A DNA stretch of 64,000 nt from Streptomyces sp. NBC_01276. GTDB taxonomy: Bacteria > Actinomycetota > Actinomycetes > Streptomycetales > Streptomycetaceae. Positions 24,228 to 33,282 of the stretch are shown piece by piece. The position numbers and the translations under genes were made by a program. The stretch is taken from positions 558,001 through 622,000 of the forward strand of contig NZ_CP108442.1 of NCBI RefSeq assembly GCF_041435355.1. The letters run 5' to 3'. How positions within the stretch are numbered: position 1 is the first letter of the stretch; each line of letters starts with the position of its first letter. The notes beneath the pieces were generated by a model, which saw only the letters and a list, made by a program, of their open reading frames with translations, searched no databases and was not told the origin of the DNA.

Positions 24228-25349
24228 TCAGAACTGCACCACCGAGCGCAGCACCTCGCCGCGCTCCATGCGGGCGAAGGCGTCCTCGACCCCGTCGAGC
24301 GGGATGGTCTCGGAGACGAAGGCGTCGAGGTCGAGCCGGCCCTGGAGGTAGAGGTCGATCAGGAGCGGGAAGTCCCGCTCCGGCAGGCAGTCCCCGTACC
24401 AGGAGGACTTCAGCGCACCGCCGCGCCCGAAGACGTCCAGGAGCGGCAGTTCGAGCTTCATCTCCGGCGTCGGCACGCCGACCAGCACCACCGTGCCCGC
24501 CAGGTCGCGGGCGTAGAAGGCCTGCCGGTAGGTCTCGGGGCGGCCGACCGCCTCGATGACGACGTCCGCGCCGTTGCCGCCGGTCAGCTCCTGGACGGCC
24601 TTGACCACGTCCTCCGTGCGCCCGTTGACGGTGTGGGTGGCTCCGAGGCCGCGCGCCCACTCCAGCTTCCGGTCGTCCAGGTCCACGGCGATGATCTTCG
24701 AGGCGCCCGCCAGCCGGGCACCGGCCACCGCCGCGTTGCCCACTCCCCCGCAGCCGATGACGGCGACCGAGTCGCCGCGCCCGACGTTGCCGGTGTTCAG
24801 GGCTGCGCCGAGGCCGGCCATCACCCCGCAGCCGAGGAGCCCGGCGGCGGCCGGGGAGGCGGCGGGGTCCACCTTGGTGCACTGCCCGGCGGCGACCAGG
24901 GTCTTCTCGGCGAAGGCCCCGATGCCCAGCGCCGGGGAGAGCGGGGTGCCGTCCTCCAGGGTCATGGGCTGGGTGGCGTTGTGCGTGGCGAAGCAGTACC
25001 AGGGACGGCCTCGCCGGCAGGCCCGGCAGGTGCCGCACACCGCACGCCAGTTGAGGACGACGAAGTCCCCGGGGGCGACCGAGGTGACGTCCGGGCCGAC
25101 GGACTCCACGACGCCGGCCGCCTCGTGACCGAGGAGGAAGGGGAACTCGTCGTTGATCCCGCCCTCCCGGTAGTGCAGATCGGTGTGACAGACCCCGCAG
25201 GCCTGGATCTTGACCAGGGCTTCGCCCGGCCCCGGGTCGGGCACGAGGATCGTGGTCGTCTCCACCGGTGCGCCCTTGCTCCGCGCGATGACACCTCGTA
25301 CGCGATGCGTCACGTCATACCCCGTTCTGTTCGGATCGGTCTGGATCAT
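24228..25349 (-). CDS. S-(hydroxymethyl)mycothiol dehydrogenase (formaldehyde detoxification)
   Basis: 373 residues of the zinc alcohol dehydrogenase family. The catalytic-zinc start is [17 protein letters not shown], the structural-zinc lobe is [15 protein letters not shown], and the NAD Rossmann motif is [41 protein letters not shown] and [15 protein letters not shown] are characteristic of the mycothiol-dependent formaldehyde dehydrogenase of actinomycetes. It oxidises S-hydroxymethylmycothiol, formed from formaldehyde and mycothiol. A GTG at 25313 ([13 protein letters not shown]) matches the usual family N-terminus better than the annotated ATG at 25349, which lacks a ribosome site. Confidence 0.9.
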   Translation of the reverse strand: MIQTDPNRTGYDVTHRVRGVIARSKGAPVETTTILVPDPGPGEALVKIQACGVCHTDLHYREGGINDEFPFLLGHEAAGVVESVGPDVTSVAPGDFVVLNWRAVCGTCRACRRGRPWYCFATHNATQPMTLEDGTPLSPALGIGAFAEKTLVAAGQCTKVDPAASPAAAGLLGCGVMAGLGAALNTGNVGRGDSVAVIGCGGVGNAAVAGARLAGASKIIAVDLDDRKLEWARGLGATHTVNGRTEDVVKAVQELTGGNGADVVIEAVGRPETYRQAFYARDLAGTVVLVGVPTPEMKLELPLLDVFGRGGALKSSWYGDCLPERDFPLLIDLYLQGRLDLDAFVSETIPLDGVEDAFARMERGEVLRSVVQF

Positions 25350-25386
25350 CGAACGTACACGGGCGCCGACCGGTACGGGAGTTGCG

Positions 25387-26373
25387 TCACGCTTCCGCGC
25401 GCGCTGCGGCCAGATCCGGCGGTACGGCGGCCCGCAGGGCGGCCGTGAAAGCGGCCACGGCGGGGTGGGCCCCGGCCCCGCTGCGGAAGGCGATCTTGGT
25501 GCGGCGTTCCATGCGCAGGCGGACGAGGGTCACCGCGGGCCCGGCCGGCCCGGTGACGCCGAGCTGCGGCACCACCGCGACCCCCTGGCCCACGGCGACC
25601 AGTGCGAGGACGGTGGCGAACTCGTCCACCTGGTGGCGCACCCGGGGCGTGAACCCGGCGGCCCGGCAGGCCCGGACGGTCATGGCGTGGCAGAGGGTAC
25701 CGGGGGTGGCGGTGATCCAGGGGTCGTCCCGGTGCGCGCGCAGGACGGCGTCCTGCCCGGGGCCTCCGGCCGGCGGGGCGCCGGGGTCGGGGGCGCCGGG
25801 GTCCGGGGTGGCGGGGACGACCGGGATGGTGGCAGTGGCCGGCGCCGGGGTCGCCAGGTACATCGCCTCCCCGTACAGCGGCCGCGTGGCCAGCCCCGGC
25901 TCGGGCGGCTCGGGGACCAGGTCGTACTCGTGCACCAGCGCCACGTCCAGGTCCCCGGCCCGCAGCGCGTGCGCGACCGCCGCCGGGTCGGTCTCGGACA
26001 CCATCGGCTCCAGCCCCGGATGGCGGCGGGCCAGGTGCACCAGGGCGGCCGGGACGATGGCCCGCGTGGCGGTGGGGAACGCCCCGATCCGCAGCGCGCC
26101 GGCCAGACCGCTGCGGGCCTCGGCCAGATCGGCGTCGGCCCGTTCCAGCCGCTCCAGGACGGCGTCGGCGTGCCGGACCAGGTTCTGGGCGGCCGGGGTG
26201 AGCCGGACCGTGCGGCCGGTGCGCTCCAGCAGCGGCAGCCCGGCCTCCCGCTCCAGGACGGAGAGCTGCTGGGAGACGGCGGAGGGGCTGAAGGACAGCG
26301 CCTCCGCCACGGCGGCGATGGTGCCGCGGCGGGCGAGTTCCCGCAGGAGCCGCAGGCGGCGTACGTCGAGCAT
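25387..26373 (-). CDS. LysR-family transcriptional regulator
   Basis: 328 residues. The N-terminal HTH reads [37 protein letters not shown], diagnostic of LysR regulators, and the substrate domain begins after [19 protein letters not shown]. It contains a Pro/Ala/Asp insert near residue 190 ([19 protein letters not shown]), probably a flexible surface loop. The gene is divergent from a DapA-family gene 70 bp away, and LysR regulators commonly control their divergent neighbour, so that gene is the likely target. Inducer unknown. Confidence 0.88.
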   Translation of the reverse strand: MLDVRRLRLLRELARRGTIAAVAEALSFSPSAVSQQLSVLEREAGLPLLERTGRTVRLTPAAQNLVRHADAVLERLERADADLAEARSGLAGALRIGAFPTATRAIVPAALVHLARRHPGLEPMVSETDPAAVAHALRAGDLDVALVHEYDLVPEPPEPGLATRPLYGEAMYLATPAPATATIPVVPATPDPGAPDPGAPPAGGPGQDAVLRAHRDDPWITATPGTLCHAMTVRACRAAGFTPRVRHQVDEFATVLALVAVGQGVAVVPQLGVTGPAGPAVTLVRLRMERRTKIAFRSGAGAHPAVAAFTAALRAAVPPDLAAARAEA

Positions 26374-26443
26374 CGGTCCAGCTTACGGTTCGGGTAAGAA
26401 ATGCGAACTGGATTCGATGCTCGGAGACGGCGAAGCTCGTCCC

Positions 26444-27388
26444 ATGCGACTGGACACACACGACACGACAGCCGAGACGACGGCGGAGACGACGGCGGAG
26501 ACGACGGCCCTGGAAGGGATCCACGTCCCGCTCATCACCCCCTTCGACCGGGCGGGGAACGTCGCCGCGGATGCCCTGGAGGCCCTCGCACACGCGGCGC
26601 TCGACGCGGGTGCGGCCGGGATCGTGGCACTCGGCACCACCGCGGAGACGGCCACCCTGGAGGAGGCCGAGCGCGATCTGGTCACCGAGGTCTGCGCCCG
26701 GGTCTGCCGGGAGCGGGGCGGCCTGCTCACGGTGGGGGCCGGCGCCAGCGGGACGCGGGCGAGCGAGACCGCGCTGGCCCGGCTGGCGAGGTGGCCGGAG
26801 GCGGGGGCGGCGCTGGTGGCGGTGCCGTCGTTCGTACGGCCCTCGGCGGCCGGGGTGCTGGCGCACTTCACGCGGCTGGCGGAGGTGAGCCCCGTACCGC
26901 TGGTCGTCTACCACATCCCCTACCGGACGGGGCAGCCACTGGACGCCGTCGCGCTGCGGGCGCTCGGGGCCCTGCCGGGGGTGGCCGGGCTGAAGTACGC
27001 GGGGGGCGGCATCGACCAGGACACGGTGGCCCTGCTGGGCGATCTCCCGGACGGGTTCGCCGTCCTGGCCGGGGACGACGCCTACCTGTCGCCGCTGCTG
27101 GCGCTCGGGGCGGCCGGCGGGATCCTGGCCTCGGCCCATCTGGCGACGGAGCGCTTCGTGGAGCTCGCGGCGGCCTGGCGGGCCGGTGACGTGCCGCGCG
27201 CACGGGCCCTGGGTCACGCGCTGGCCCGGCTCTCGGCGGCGGCCTTCGCGGAGCCCAACCCGTCGGTGGTCAAGGGCGTACTGCACGCGCAGGGCCGGAT
27301 CCCGACCCCGGACGTACGCCTCCCGCTGCTGCCGGCATCACCGGAGGCGGTCGCGGCCACCCTGAAGGAGTTGGCCGAAATCCAGTAG
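26444..27388 (+). CDS. DapA-family lyase/aldolase (class I, dihydrodipicolinate-synthase-like)
   Basis: 314 residues. After an N-terminal tail of four TAET repeats (12-bp DNA repeats GCGGAGACGACG), the (beta/alpha)8 barrel starts at HVPLITPFDRAGNVAADAL. Family residues: GTTAE near 62, catalytic Tyr in VVYHIPYRTG, and the Schiff-base Lys in VAGLKYAGGG near residue 185. Members include DHDPS, N-acetylneuraminate lyase and KDG aldolase; the surrounding genes do not give a pathway, so a lyase acting on a pyruvate-derived substrate is the safe call. It is divergent from a LysR regulator. Confidence 0.85.
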   Translation: MRLDTHDTTAETTAETTAETTALEGIHVPLITPFDRAGNVAADALEALAHAALDAGAAGIVALGTTAETATLEEAERDLVTEVCARVCRERGGLLTVGAGASGTRASETALARLARWPEAGAALVAVPSFVRPSAAGVLAHFTRLAEVSPVPLVVYHIPYRTGQPLDAVALRALGALPGVAGLKYAGGGIDQDTVALLGDLPDGFAVLAGDDAYLSPLLALGAAGGILASAHLATERFVELAAAWRAGDVPRARALGHALARLSAAAFAEPNPSVVKGVLHAQGRIPTPDVRLPLLPASPEAVAATLKELAEIQ

Positions 27389-27422
27389 GCGCAGAGCGGT
27401 CGAGCTCCTGTTCACTGGGGCC

Positions 27423-28058
27423 ATGGGGAGCGGGGAGGACGGTGCGACGGGCACGGGGCCGGGCGTCCTCGCCCGGTCGCGCCTGCTCATCGCGCACGAG
27501 GGACGCCGGCTGCGGAGCCTCGCCCTGTGGGCGGCCCGGCGCAGGGACGGCGTCGGCGCGGGGGACACCGCCGTCGGCTACGCGCGGGCCCAGGCGCCGA
27601 CCTCGTACGGGCTGGTCTTCGTGTTCGCGCTGGAGACGGCCGGAGTGTCGTTCATCCTCGCCCCGTATCCGGTGGCCCACCTGGTGATGCTGGTGCTCGA
27701 CCTCTACACGGTGCTCCTGGCGCTGGGGCTGCACGCGGCGGCGGTCACCCGGCCCCACGTGGTCGGGCCCGCCGGGGTGCGGGTGCGCCACCGCACCTCC
27801 CTCGACCTGTGGATCCCGGCGGAGCTGATCGACTCCGCCCGCGAGGAACTCCGCTTCCCCGACGCGAACCGGTCCGAGGAGGGGGTCCTGGACGCGGCCG
27901 TGGCCGGTCAGACCGCGGTCACCCTGGAGCTGGTCCGGCCGGTCACGGTGGTCGGGGCGTGGGGCCGGCGGACCCGGGTCCGTACGGTGCGCTTCCACGC
28001 CGACGAGCCGAGGGCGGCCGTGGCGGCGATCCGGAAGCTGCTGCCCGCCGCCCTCTGA
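27423..28058 (+). CDS. Hypothetical membrane protein
   Basis: 211 residues. Two or three hydrophobic segments (SYGLVFVFALETAGVSFILAPY and VAHLVMLVLDLYTVLLALGLHAAAVT, about 62-110) precede a soluble C-terminal part containing TSLDLWIPAELIDSAREELRF and arginine-rich turns. No known family. It follows the DapA-family gene by 34 bp in the same direction, so the two may be cotranscribed. The 387 bp after it hold the structured leader of the next gene and nothing else I can assign. Confidence 0.6.
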   Translation: MGSGEDGATGTGPGVLARSRLLIAHEGRRLRSLALWAARRRDGVGAGDTAVGYARAQAPTSYGLVFVFALETAGVSFILAPYPVAHLVMLVLDLYTVLLALGLHAAAVTRPHVVGPAGVRVRHRTSLDLWIPAELIDSAREELRFPDANRSEEGVLDAAVAGQTAVTLELVRPVTVVGAWGRRTRVRTVRFHADEPRAAVAAIRKLLPAAL

Positions 28059-28234
28059 GACGCGGCGGCGCCCGAAAGAGTCCGTCATGGGCGATTCGCC
28101 ACCATCGCGCCGGTAGCCCGAATCGGCAGCATCGGTCGGCTAATTGACCATATTGCGCGAAGCGGCATTCCGACCCGTCAAACCGTGATGTCAGTCACGC
28201 GCACGCGTTCAACATCAATTCCCGCGCCGCGCCG

Positions 28235-28258
28235 ATTTCCTTTTCCCAGAAAGGAAAT
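28235..28258 (+). terminator. AT-rich perfect hairpin, possibly terminator for the upstream genes
   Basis: ATTTCCTTT (28235-28243) pairs with AAAGGAAAT (28250-28258) around the loop TCCCAG. It is a rare low-GC stem for this genome, 177 bp after the hypothetical membrane gene and 65 bp before the riboswitch-like domain. It could terminate upstream transcription or lie in the promoter region. Confidence 0.4.
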
Positions 28259-28294
28259 AGCCCTTTCCGGGATCTTCATTCAAGGTCATTCACC

Positions 28295-28412
28295 GGGCCG
28301 CCGACGGGAAGTCGATCTCCCGGGGGAATTCGCGCCTTGTTCCGGTCCCCCGCGCTCGCCTACGGTCACCCTCACTCCCGGCGGCCGCACACCGAATCCG
28401 GTCGGCGCCAGG
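28295..28412 (+). promoter_or_regulatory. Probable c-di-AMP (ydaO-type) riboswitch-like leader
   Basis: A long-range stem CGCCGAC (28299-28305) with GTCGGCG (28401-28407) closes a ~109-nt domain. Inside are CGGGGGAATT, GGTCACC and CACCGAATCCG, the last directly on the 3' side of the closing helix, resembling the conserved GGGGGA and CCGAA elements of ydaO. The next gene is a LysM/transglycosylase; in streptomycetes c-di-AMP riboswitches often control cell-wall hydrolases. I cannot run a covariance model, so this is a candidate only. Confidence 0.5.
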
Positions 28413-28445
28413 GCTCTCCCGTACCCCCACGTGAGGAACAGCGCC

Positions 28446-29213
28446 ATGTCCGCAAAGGGTAAGCACCGTCGGCCGAAGCAGTACCGGATCGCCCGCAGGC
28501 TGGCCTTCGCCGGCACGGGAGGCGCGGCACTCGCCCTCCCGCTGATCAGTGCCACCACCGCCGGCGCGGCGGTCACCCAGCCGGCCGCGGCACCCGCGGC
28601 GAGCAGCCTCGCGCGGCCCGCCGTACAGCCGGCGGCGCGGCCCGCCGCCGAAAAGGCGGCGCTCTCCCTCACCTATTCCGTGGTGGGCGGGGACACCCTT
28701 TCGAAGATCGCGGCCGAGCATTCCGTGAGCGGCGGCTGGCAGACGCTCTACGCCGACAACCGCAGCGCCATCGGCGCCGACCCCTCGGTCATCCGCCCCG
28801 GCCTCAAGCTGCGCCTCGGCGCCGCGGCGAAGGCCGCCGCCGCCAGGGCCACCGCGGTCACGGCGGCCGCGGTGAAGCCCGCGGCCACGTACGCCAACAA
28901 CCTCGACGGCTGGATCCGGGAGTCCCTGGACATCATGGCCCGGCACGGAATTCCCGGCAGCTACAACGGAATCCACCGCAATGTGATGCGGGAGTCCTCC
29001 GGCAATCCCCTGGCCATCAACAACTGGGACTCCAACGCCGCGGCGGGCATTCCCTCGAAGGGCCTCCTCCAGGTCATCGACCCGACCTTCCGCGCCTACC
29101 ACGTTCCCGGCACGCCGATGGATTCGTACGACCCGGTCGCCAACATCACGGCCGCCTGCAACTACGCGGCCGCCCGCTACGGTTCGATCGACAACGTCAA
29201 CGGCGCGTACTGA
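28446..29213 (+). CDS. Secreted LysM and lytic-transglycosylase (SLT-like) cell-wall hydrolase
   Basis: 255 residues. An N-terminal signal (RRLAFAGTGGAALALPL) is followed by an Ala-rich linker, a LysM peptidoglycan-binding domain (YSVVGGDTLSKIAAEHSVSGGWQTLYADN, about 78-130), and a transglycosylase domain beginning near NNLDGWIRESLDIMARHGIPGS with catalytic Glu in MRESSGNP and the GLLQVIDPTF strand. It cleaves peptidoglycan, aiding growth, branching or spore germination. The ORF track offers an upstream start; ATG 28446 follows GTGAGGAACAGCGCC. Its leader appears to be a c-di-AMP riboswitch. Confidence 0.9.
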   Translation: MSAKGKHRRPKQYRIARRLAFAGTGGAALALPLISATTAGAAVTQPAAAPAASSLARPAVQPAARPAAEKAALSLTYSVVGGDTLSKIAAEHSVSGGWQTLYADNRSAIGADPSVIRPGLKLRLGAAAKAAAARATAVTAAAVKPAATYANNLDGWIRESLDIMARHGIPGSYNGIHRNVMRESSGNPLAINNWDSNAAAGIPSKGLLQVIDPTFRAYHVPGTPMDSYDPVANITAACNYAAARYGSIDNVNGAY

Positions 29214-29562
29214 CGGCCTTCACGTACGCCGCGCCCAGCTCGGTCACGTCCACCGACCAGTGCACGACGGCGTCCGGCGCGGCGTCGGTGGACGAGCGGA
29301 GCAGCTCCAGCACGGCGCGGCCCAGCTCGGCCTTCGCGTCCTCGGAACGGCCCGGCAGCAGGGCCAGTTCCACGTGGACGACCGCGTGTTCCGGCGCCCC
29401 GTCGTCGACGAAGGTCTCCTCGACCCGCCGGAACCGCGTCTTGCAGGTCTCCACCGGGGTGTCGACGAGCTCGGCGGTCAGCGGGTGCAGGGCGCGGGCG
29501 AACCCCTGACGGTCGAAGGCGTCCGCGAGGGACGCGGAGTAGTCGACGGTGATCTGCGGCAT
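29197..29562 (-). CDS. CHMI/tautomerase-family protein
   Basis: 121 residues starting MPQITVDYSASL; the N-terminal Pro (after Met removal) is the catalytic base of the tautomerase/5-carboxymethyl-2-hydroxymuconate isomerase superfamily, and the overall length and VVHVELALLPGR pattern fit CHMI. It catalyses keto-enol rearrangements of unsaturated dicarboxylic acids or related compounds. Its 3' end overlaps the transglycosylase gene by 17 bp. No aromatic-degradation genes sit beside it, so the substrate is open. Confidence 0.78.
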   Translation of the reverse strand: MPQITVDYSASLADAFDRQGFARALHPLTAELVDTPVETCKTRFRRVEETFVDDGAPEHAVVHVELALLPGRSEDAKAELGRAVLELLRSSTDAAPDAVVHWSVDVTELGAAYVKAVSTRR

Positions 29563-29636
29563 CGGTCGCTCCAAGTGCGCTGCGGCTGCCCGGTGTCGGG
29601 CCTCACCCGCCAGTCTCGCGCACCCCTCCCGTACGG

Positions 29637-30242
29637 TCAGAGCCACCCCTGGCGGCGGGCCGCCCGTACGGCCTCCATGCGGTTGCGGGTGCCCGTCTTG
29701 CCGATGGCCGCGGAGAGGTAGTTCCGTACCGTCGATTCGGACAGGTGGACCCGGCCCGCGATATCGGCGACGGTGGCCCCGTCGGCGGCGGCGTTGAGGA
29801 CGTCGATCTCGCGCGGGGTCAGCGGGTTGGGACCGGCGCCCAGGGCGGCGGCCGCCAGGGACGGGTCGATCACCTTCTCCCCGGCGAGCACCCGGCGCAC
29901 GGCGACGGCCAGTTCCTCCACCGGACCGTCCTTCACGAGGAACCCGGCGGCCCCCGCCTCCATCGCGCGGCGCAGGTACCCCGGCCGGCCGAAGGTGGTC
30001 AGGATCAGCACGCGGCAGCCGGGCAGCCGGGTGCGCAGCTCGGCTGCGGCGTCGAGGCCGCTGCGGCCGGGCAGTTCGATGTCGAGGAGGGCGACGTCGG
30101 GGCGGGCTTCGAGCGCGGCCGCCAGGATCTCGTCCCCGGCGGCGACCTGGGCCACCACCTCGATGTCCTCTTCCAGCCCGAGCAGCAGCGCCAGCGCGCC
30201 CCGCATCATGCCCTGGTCCTCGGCCAGCAGGACCCTGATCAT
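29637..30242 (-). CDS. LuxR-type (NarL/FixJ) response regulator
   Basis: 201 residues. The receiver domain has AEDQ acidic pocket (residues 8-10) and phosphorylatable Asp 54 in ALLDIELPG; the DNA-binding domain is a classical GerE HTH (LTPREIDVLNAAADGATVADIAG). It is partner to the histidine kinase next to it, overlapping it by four bases. It probably activates or represses the ABC transporter genes of the same operon. Regulon and signal are unknown. Confidence 0.93.
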   Translation of the reverse strand: MIRVLLAEDQGMMRGALALLLGLEEDIEVVAQVAAGDEILAAALEARPDVALLDIELPGRSGLDAAAELRTRLPGCRVLILTTFGRPGYLRRAMEAGAAGFLVKDGPVEELAVAVRRVLAGEKVIDPSLAAAALGAGPNPLTPREIDVLNAAADGATVADIAGRVHLSESTVRNYLSAAIGKTGTRNRMEAVRAARRQGWL

Positions 30243-31492
30243 CGGGCCTCCCCCTCCTGTTCCCCACCGGTCGGCTCCAGCGGCAGTTCGGCGGTGACCC
30301 GGAACCCGCGGCCCGGGGCCGGTCCGCTGCCGAGGGTGCCTCCCGCCAGGGCGAGCCGTTCACCGAGGCCGGTCAGTCCGCTGCCCGGCGGGGTCGAGCC
30401 TACGCCGCTCCCGTCGTCGGTGATCACCAGTACGGCCCGCTCCGCGCTGCTGCGCAGCTCGATCTCGCAGGTGGCCGCTCCGCTGTGGCGGATGGCGTTG
30501 GTGGCGGCCTCGCGGACCACCCAGCCGAGCAGGGCCGCGGTCTGCGGCGGCAGCGGGGGCCCGGACTGGCGCACGACGGGCTCGATGCCGGCGGCGGTCA
30601 GCGCGCCCCTGGCCCGGTCGAGTTCGGCGGCCAGGCTCGCCTCGCGGTAGCCGGTGACGGCCTCCCGGATCTCGGTGAGCGCCTGCCGGCCCACCGATTC
30701 GATGTCGCGGACCTGGTCGAGGGCCGCGTCCATGTCCCGGGGTGCGATCCGGCGGGCGGCCTCGGACTTCACGACGATCACCGAGAGGGTGTGGCCGAGC
30801 AGGTCGTGCAGGTCGCGGGAGAAGCGCAGCCGCTCCTGGTCGACGGCGGCCCGGGCCAGCTCCTGCCGGGTGTCGCGGAGCTGCTTGACCGTCTCGGACA
30901 GGGCGAGGATGGTGGCGGTGACCATGCCGGACAGGAAGGTCCCGTAGACGATGCCGAGGGTGTCCCACCCCTCCTTCTGCCCCGCGATCACCCCGGCCAC
31001 GGCGGTGAGCACGAACATGGCGGGGGCGAGCCTGCGGCCCCGGACCACGGCGCCGGTGGCCAGGGCGCACAGCGGGAAGAACAGCAGCCAGTTGCCCCCG
31101 TAGGCGAGGGCGAGGGCGCAGGTGACCGCGCCGAGGGCCACGAGGCACCAGCGGGTGCCGGCCGCCGCCCGTGCCTTCGGGTCGAAGGCCCGGAACACCA
31201 GGGTGATGTAGAGGGAGTTGAAGACGAGCAGGCCGAGGCCGCCGATCCACGGGTTGGGGGTCTCGCCCTTGATGACGTTGGAGATGGCGCCCATGCCCAG
31301 CAGCAGCCACGGCAGCAGCGCGAAAGCATTGGGCGGGCCCATCGGGCCGCGGCCGTAGTCGGGGGACTCGCCGCACGCCTTGCGCTTCTTCTCCGCCGCC
31401 CGCCATTCGGCCTTGCTCACCTCCCACGCGGCCTTGCGCTCCGCCGCGCGCTCCCGTCGGCTCTGCATCGTCATTCCGGTTACCTGCTCCAT
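30239..31492 (-). CDS. Sensor histidine kinase (HisKA_3 type, DesK-like)
   Basis: 417 residues. After a basic coiled-coil-like N-terminus there are five or so transmembrane segments (about 55-190). The HisKA_3 dimerisation helix has the phospho-acceptor His in LRFSRDLHDLLGHTLSVIVV near residue 240. The C-terminal HATPase_c domain ends VVITDDGSGVGSTPPGSGLTGLGERL with the DxGxG and GLxGL motifs. It senses an unknown membrane signal. It is encoded between the response regulator, which it overlaps, and the permease, to which it is separated by three bases. Confidence 0.93.
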   Translation of the reverse strand: MEQVTGMTMQSRRERAAERKAAWEVSKAEWRAAEKKRKACGESPDYGRGPMGPPNAFALLPWLLLGMGAISNVIKGETPNPWIGGLGLLVFNSLYITLVFRAFDPKARAAAGTRWCLVALGAVTCALALAYGGNWLLFFPLCALATGAVVRGRRLAPAMFVLTAVAGVIAGQKEGWDTLGIVYGTFLSGMVTATILALSETVKQLRDTRQELARAAVDQERLRFSRDLHDLLGHTLSVIVVKSEAARRIAPRDMDAALDQVRDIESVGRQALTEIREAVTGYREASLAAELDRARGALTAAGIEPVVRQSGPPLPPQTAALLGWVVREAATNAIRHSGAATCEIELRSSAERAVLVITDDGSGVGSTPPGSGLTGLGERLALAGGTLGSGPAPGRGFRVTAELPLEPTGGEQEGEAR

Positions 31493-31495
31493 GTG

Positions 31496-32215
31496 TCACA
31501 CCTTCCTGGCGGACCGACGGTACGAGAGCACCGCGTACGAGGCGAACAGCAGGGCCCACACCGCGACCACCGCGGCGGCGGCCGGGCCCGGGGCGGCGCC
31601 GGCGGCGAGGGACTGGCCGAGTTCCGCGAAGCGGCGGGTGGGGGTCAGCTCGGAGAGGGAGCGCAGCCACCGCGGGAACGCCTCGACCGGGAACCAGAGA
31701 CCGCCGAGGATCGAGAGCGCGAGGCTGCAGCCGACGTTGACCAGGCCGGTGCTCTGGGCGGTGAGCCGGTAGCCGTTGCCGATCCCGAGCAGGGTGAAGG
31801 GGAGCGCGCCGAGCCACAGGACGAGGGCGACGGCGGCCCACTGCCAGGCGTCCATCCGGACCCCGTTGACGAAGGCGCCCGCGGCGAGCACCGCGGCGAT
31901 GGCGGGCAGGACGGTCACCGAGCCGGTCAGCGCCCGGCCGGTCACCACCTGGCGCGGGGTCATCGGGGTGACCCGCAGCTGCCGCAGCCAGCCGCTGCCC
32001 TTGTCCTCGGCGACCCCGGTCCCGGTGGACAGGGCGGCGCCGAGGGCCCCGTAGGCGGCCATGGCCACCATCGAGGCGGTCTTCCACTCGGGGTCGACGC
32101 CGCCGAGGTTGGTGAAGAGGAGGTACATCAGGACCGGCATGCCGATGCCGAAGACGACGAAGGAGACGTCGCGCAGGGTGCGCCGCACCTCGAGGCGGAC
32201 GTAGGCGGTGATCAT
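31496..32215 (-). CDS. ABC transporter permease (ABC-2 type)
   Basis: 239 residues with about six membrane spans; the start MITAYVRLEVRRTLRDVSFVVFGIGMPVLMYLLF is typical of ABC-2 permeases. It functions with the ATPase upstream, whose stop it overlaps by four bases (ATGA), and is followed closely by the sensor kinase. Export direction and substrate are unknown; such systems with a DesK-like kinase usually export lipids or antibiotics in Gram-positive bacteria. No extracytoplasmic binding protein is encoded nearby. Confidence 0.88.
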   Translation of the reverse strand: MITAYVRLEVRRTLRDVSFVVFGIGMPVLMYLLFTNLGGVDPEWKTASMVAMAAYGALGAALSTGTGVAEDKGSGWLRQLRVTPMTPRQVVTGRALTGSVTVLPAIAAVLAAGAFVNGVRMDAWQWAAVALVLWLGALPFTLLGIGNGYRLTAQSTGLVNVGCSLALSILGGLWFPVEAFPRWLRSLSELTPTRRFAELGQSLAAGAAPGPAAAAVVAVWALLFASYAVLSYRRSARKV

Positions 32216-33195
32216 CGGGCGTTCCCCCCGGAAGCGGTGGCGCCGGTGGCACCGGTGAGGGCGAGGAAGACGTCGTCGAGCGAGGGCGCGGTGACCTCGA
32301 TGCCCCGGACGGCGCCGAGGGCGGCGAGGGCGGTCACGGTGGCGTCCGGGTCCTGCGTACGGAGCCGGGCGCGGTCGCCCCGCACCTCGACGGCGTCCAC
32401 CCCGGGGAGGGTGGCGAGGTGGCCCGACGGACGGCCCGCCAGGTCGACGCAGACCAGCGAACCGCGGGCGGCGGTGCGGCGCAGCTGCTCCCCGGTGCCG
32501 TCGGCGACGATCCCGCCCCCGTCGAGGACCAGGATCCGGTCGGCGTGGGCGTCGGCCCCTTCCAGGTAGTGGGTGGAGAACAGGACGGTGTTGCCGCGCC
32601 GGGCGTAGGCCCGCATGGAGCCCCAGAACGCTCGCCGGGATTCCACGTCGAGGGCGGCGGTCGGCTCGTCGAGCACGATCAGCTCCGGGTTCCCGGCGAG
32701 GGCCACGGCGAAGCGGACGCGCTGGGCCTGCCCTCCGGAGAGCCGGTCGACGCGGCGTCCGGCGAGGTCGGTGAGGCCGGCGAGGCCGAGCGCCTCGGAG
32801 ACGGCCAGGGGCTCCGGGTAGGTCCGGGCGACGAAGGCGACGAGCTCCCGTACGGTGATCCGCGGTACGGCGCGCCCCTCCTGGAGCATCGCGCCCACCC
32901 GCCCGGCCCGCACCGCCTCGGAGGGGGTCCGGCCGAAGAGCCGGACGCTGCCCGCGTCGGGCTCTTCGAGGCCGAGCAGCAGGCCGATGGTGGTGGACTT
33001 GCCGGCGCCGTTGCGGCCGAGGAGGGCGACGGTCTCGCCGCGCCGCACGTCCAGGTCGAGCCCGGTGACGGCGCGGACGGCGCCGAAGGACTTGGCGGCG
33101 TGCCGGAACCGGATGGCGGGCACGTCCCCGTCGGGGTCCCGGACCTGCCGGTGTGCGGTGCGGGCGGGGTGCGCCGCGCTCGGGGTCTTCGTCAT
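32212..33195 (-). CDS. ABC transporter ATP-binding protein
   Basis: 327 residues: Walker A LLGRNGAGKST, signature LSGGQAQRVRFAVALAG, Walker B LIVLDEPTAALDV, H-loop FSTHYLEGA. An extra C-terminal domain of about 110 residues follows. It powers the adjacent permease and starts the four-gene operon ATPase-permease-kinase-regulator. The gap between this start and the terpene-synthase-like stop (33283) is 87 bp and carries the promoter; nothing specific is identified beyond imperfect GTAC-type direct elements. Confidence 0.92.
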   Translation of the reverse strand: MTKTPSAAHPARTAHRQVRDPDGDVPAIRFRHAAKSFGAVRAVTGLDLDVRRGETVALLGRNGAGKSTTIGLLLGLEEPDAGSVRLFGRTPSEAVRAGRVGAMLQEGRAVPRITVRELVAFVARTYPEPLAVSEALGLAGLTDLAGRRVDRLSGGQAQRVRFAVALAGNPELIVLDEPTAALDVESRRAFWGSMRAYARRGNTVLFSTHYLEGADAHADRILVLDGGGIVADGTGEQLRRTAARGSLVCVDLAGRPSGHLATLPGVDAVEVRGDRARLRTQDPDATVTALAALGAVRGIEVTAPSLDDVFLALTGATGATASGGNAR

Positions 33196-33282
33196 GTCCC
33201 CAACGCTACGAACGGAGCCCCCCGGCCCGGCAGATGCGCTTGTACGGACCCGGGCAGTACGAATGTCACGGGTCCGCCGGGG

